The notes below the pieces were generated by a model. It had not been told where the DNA came from. It ran no database searches and saw nothing but the letters and a program-made list of their open reading frames with translations. A stretch of DNA of 6,319 nucleotides, taken from an uncultured Eubacteriales bacterium (GTDB taxonomy: Bacteria > Bacillota > Clostridia > Oscillospirales > Oscillospiraceae). The stretch covers positions 1 through 6,319 of the forward strand of contig USMI01000117.1 of NCBI GenBank assembly GCA_900555735.1. The letters run 5' to 3'. The translations under genes were made by a program, and so were the position numbers. Shown one piece after another: positions 5,367 through 6,319 of the stretch (the first letter of the stretch is position 1; each line of letters opens with the position of its first letter).

Positions 5367-6319
5367 ATGAAACTGAGCTCCATTCGTCAGGCGGCCAAGA
5401 GCGTGCCGCTGCGCCGTATCTGGCAGACCGCCGAAAAGGCACACGCCATTTGTGGCAAGCCCACGGCAGCGCTGTTCACCGACATGCTGCGGTGCGCCAA
5501 GCGCTACGGTGCCGGCCCGACGGACTATATGATGTTTGAGTTTTACGACCTGAGCGATGCCGAGCGGGCCACCTATCTGACCCGAGTGCGCTCCGCTGCC
5601 TTCGTCAAGCGGGTGAACAACCGCACCGACGCCGCCATTTTCAACGACAAGAACGCTTTTTTTGAGAAGTTCCGGCCCCTGATGGGCCGTGAGGCGCTGA
5701 ATCTGTTCAAAGCGGATTTGGAGCAGTTCAAGGCGTTTATGGCGGACAAGGACGCCGTGATCGTCAAGCCCATCGACGGCGACTGCGGCAGCGGCATCGA
5801 GAAGCTGTACAAGAAGGATTTCGCCGATCTGGAGGCCATGTGGGCCTACATGAAGCAGCCGGAGAAGCGGTTCGGCATCTGCGAGGAGGTCATCCGCCAG
5901 CATCCCCAGGCGGCGGCACTGCATCCCGATTCCATCAACTGCATCCGCGTGGCCACCTTCGTGAAGGACGGCGAGCCACTGGTGATCTACGCCGCCTGCA
6001 AGGCGGGCACCGGCGGCATGGCCTTTGACAACATGGGACGGGGCGGCATCACCATGCGGTTCGATCTGGACACCGGCAAGATCGCCGGTCAGGGCCACGA
6101 CGAGGAGCTGAAGAAGTACGACCGCCATCCCACCACCGGCATTGAGCTGAAGGGCTATCAGATGCCCATGCACGAGGAGGTCAAGGCGCTGGCCCTGAAG
6201 GCGGCGCTGATGTATCCGGAGTTCCACTATGTGGGCTGGGACATCTGCATGACGGAGAAGGGCCCCGCCATCATCGAGGGCAACGACTATCCCGGCTACG
6301 ATCTGGCCCAGATCCCCGA
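5367..6319 (+). CDS. Sugar-transfer-associated ATP-grasp family protein (3' part missing)
   Basis: The open frame runs to the right edge (317 complete residues) and resembles the ATP-grasp proteins called sugar-transfer associated (ATPgrasp_ST). ATP-grasp enzymes typically join a carboxylate to an amine or thiol through an acyl-phosphate. Visible landmarks are VIVKP with K134, a likely ATP-contacting lysine, and the glycine-rich loop DGDCGSG (137-143). Further along are E173-E174, SINCIRVATF with R194, DNMGRGG (221-227), GWD (290-292), and the probable metal-binding E304-G-N306 in IIEGNDYPGYD. Nearly the whole fold is present; only the C-terminus is missing. The ATG at 5367 has AAAGGA (5349-5354) upstream at a rather long 12-base spacing. 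An in-frame ATG at 5346 would add seven residues but has no ribosome site. The gene diverges from the envelope-response operon, which fits a role in cell-surface glycan modification, though the substrate is unknown. Some members work in pathways not yet defined. Confidence 0.85.
   Translation, partial: MKLSSIRQAAKSVPLRRIWQTAEKAHAICGKPTAALFTDMLRCAKRYGAGPTDYMMFEFYDLSDAERATYLTRVRSAAFVKRVNNRTDAAIFNDKNAFFEKFRPLMGREALNLFKADLEQFKAFMADKDAVIVKPIDGDCGSGIEKLYKKDFADLEAMWAYMKQPEKRFGICEEVIRQHPQAAALHPDSINCIRVATFVKDGEPLVIYAACKAGTGGMAFDNMGRGGITMRFDLDTGKIAGQGHDEELKKYDRHPTTGIELKGYQMPMHEEVKALALKAALMYPEFHYVGWDICMTEKGPAIIEGNDYPGYDLAQIP

Noticed and set aside
5247..6227. Minus-strand frame of 326 codons opposite the ATP-grasp gene
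   Set aside because: The plus strand carries recognisable ATP-grasp motifs throughout. The antisense product is a His/Gly/Leu-rich shadow without a domain, and its 3' part runs through the divergent regulatory region.
1..6319. CRISPR arrays, tRNA or rRNA genes, insertion sequences, attachment sites
   Set aside because: I saw no regularly spaced repeats, cloverleaf or rRNA-like sequence, transposase or terminal inverted repeats. Coding and regulatory features explain nearly all of the window.

Overview
The window reads as high-GC Firmicutes DNA, most likely a gut-type clostridium of the Oscillospiraceae/Ruminococcaceae kind. The basis is GC-rich coding sequence, strong AGGAGG-type ribosome sites, an AT-rich intergenic region with sigma-A style promoters, and protein families typical of that group. 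The species assignment is inference.

Layout, right to left along the minus strand. A sigma-A promoter (-35 at 5203-5208, -10 at 5180-5185) with an overlapping inverted-repeat operator (5157-5181) drives a short YtrA-type GntR repressor (4775-5134). Its stop overlaps the start of an ABC ATPase (3879-4775), which in turn overlaps an ABC-2 type permease with a large C-terminal soluble domain (2015-3904). After a 128-bp gap containing two hairpins comes a membrane-anchored family 2 glycosyltransferase with processive-synthase motifs (642-1886). A GC-rich hairpin (598-630) and then a canonical intrinsic terminator (558-584) close this group. Another same-strand gene starts just beyond, at 515: a BceA-type ABC ATPase, cut by the left edge. 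On the plus strand, a divergent gene starting at 5367 and cut by the right edge encodes a protein of the sugar-transfer-associated ATP-grasp type.

How the genes may work together. The repressor, ATPase and permease form a translationally coupled trio resembling the start of the Bacillus subtilis ytr operon, which responds to antibiotics that interfere with lipid II. The operator fits the AGTGTA-N13-TACACT pattern that I remember for Bacillus YtrA, and it sits across the -10 and the predicted transcription start, as expected for autorepression. I see no convincing terminator between this promoter and the end of the glycosyltransferase gene, so that enzyme may belong to the same repressor-controlled transcript. 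With a BceA-like peptide-antibiotic ATPase next door and an ATP-grasp enzyme diverging from the same control region, the window looks like a cell-envelope response locus. The individual families are known; the combination is the part that may be new.
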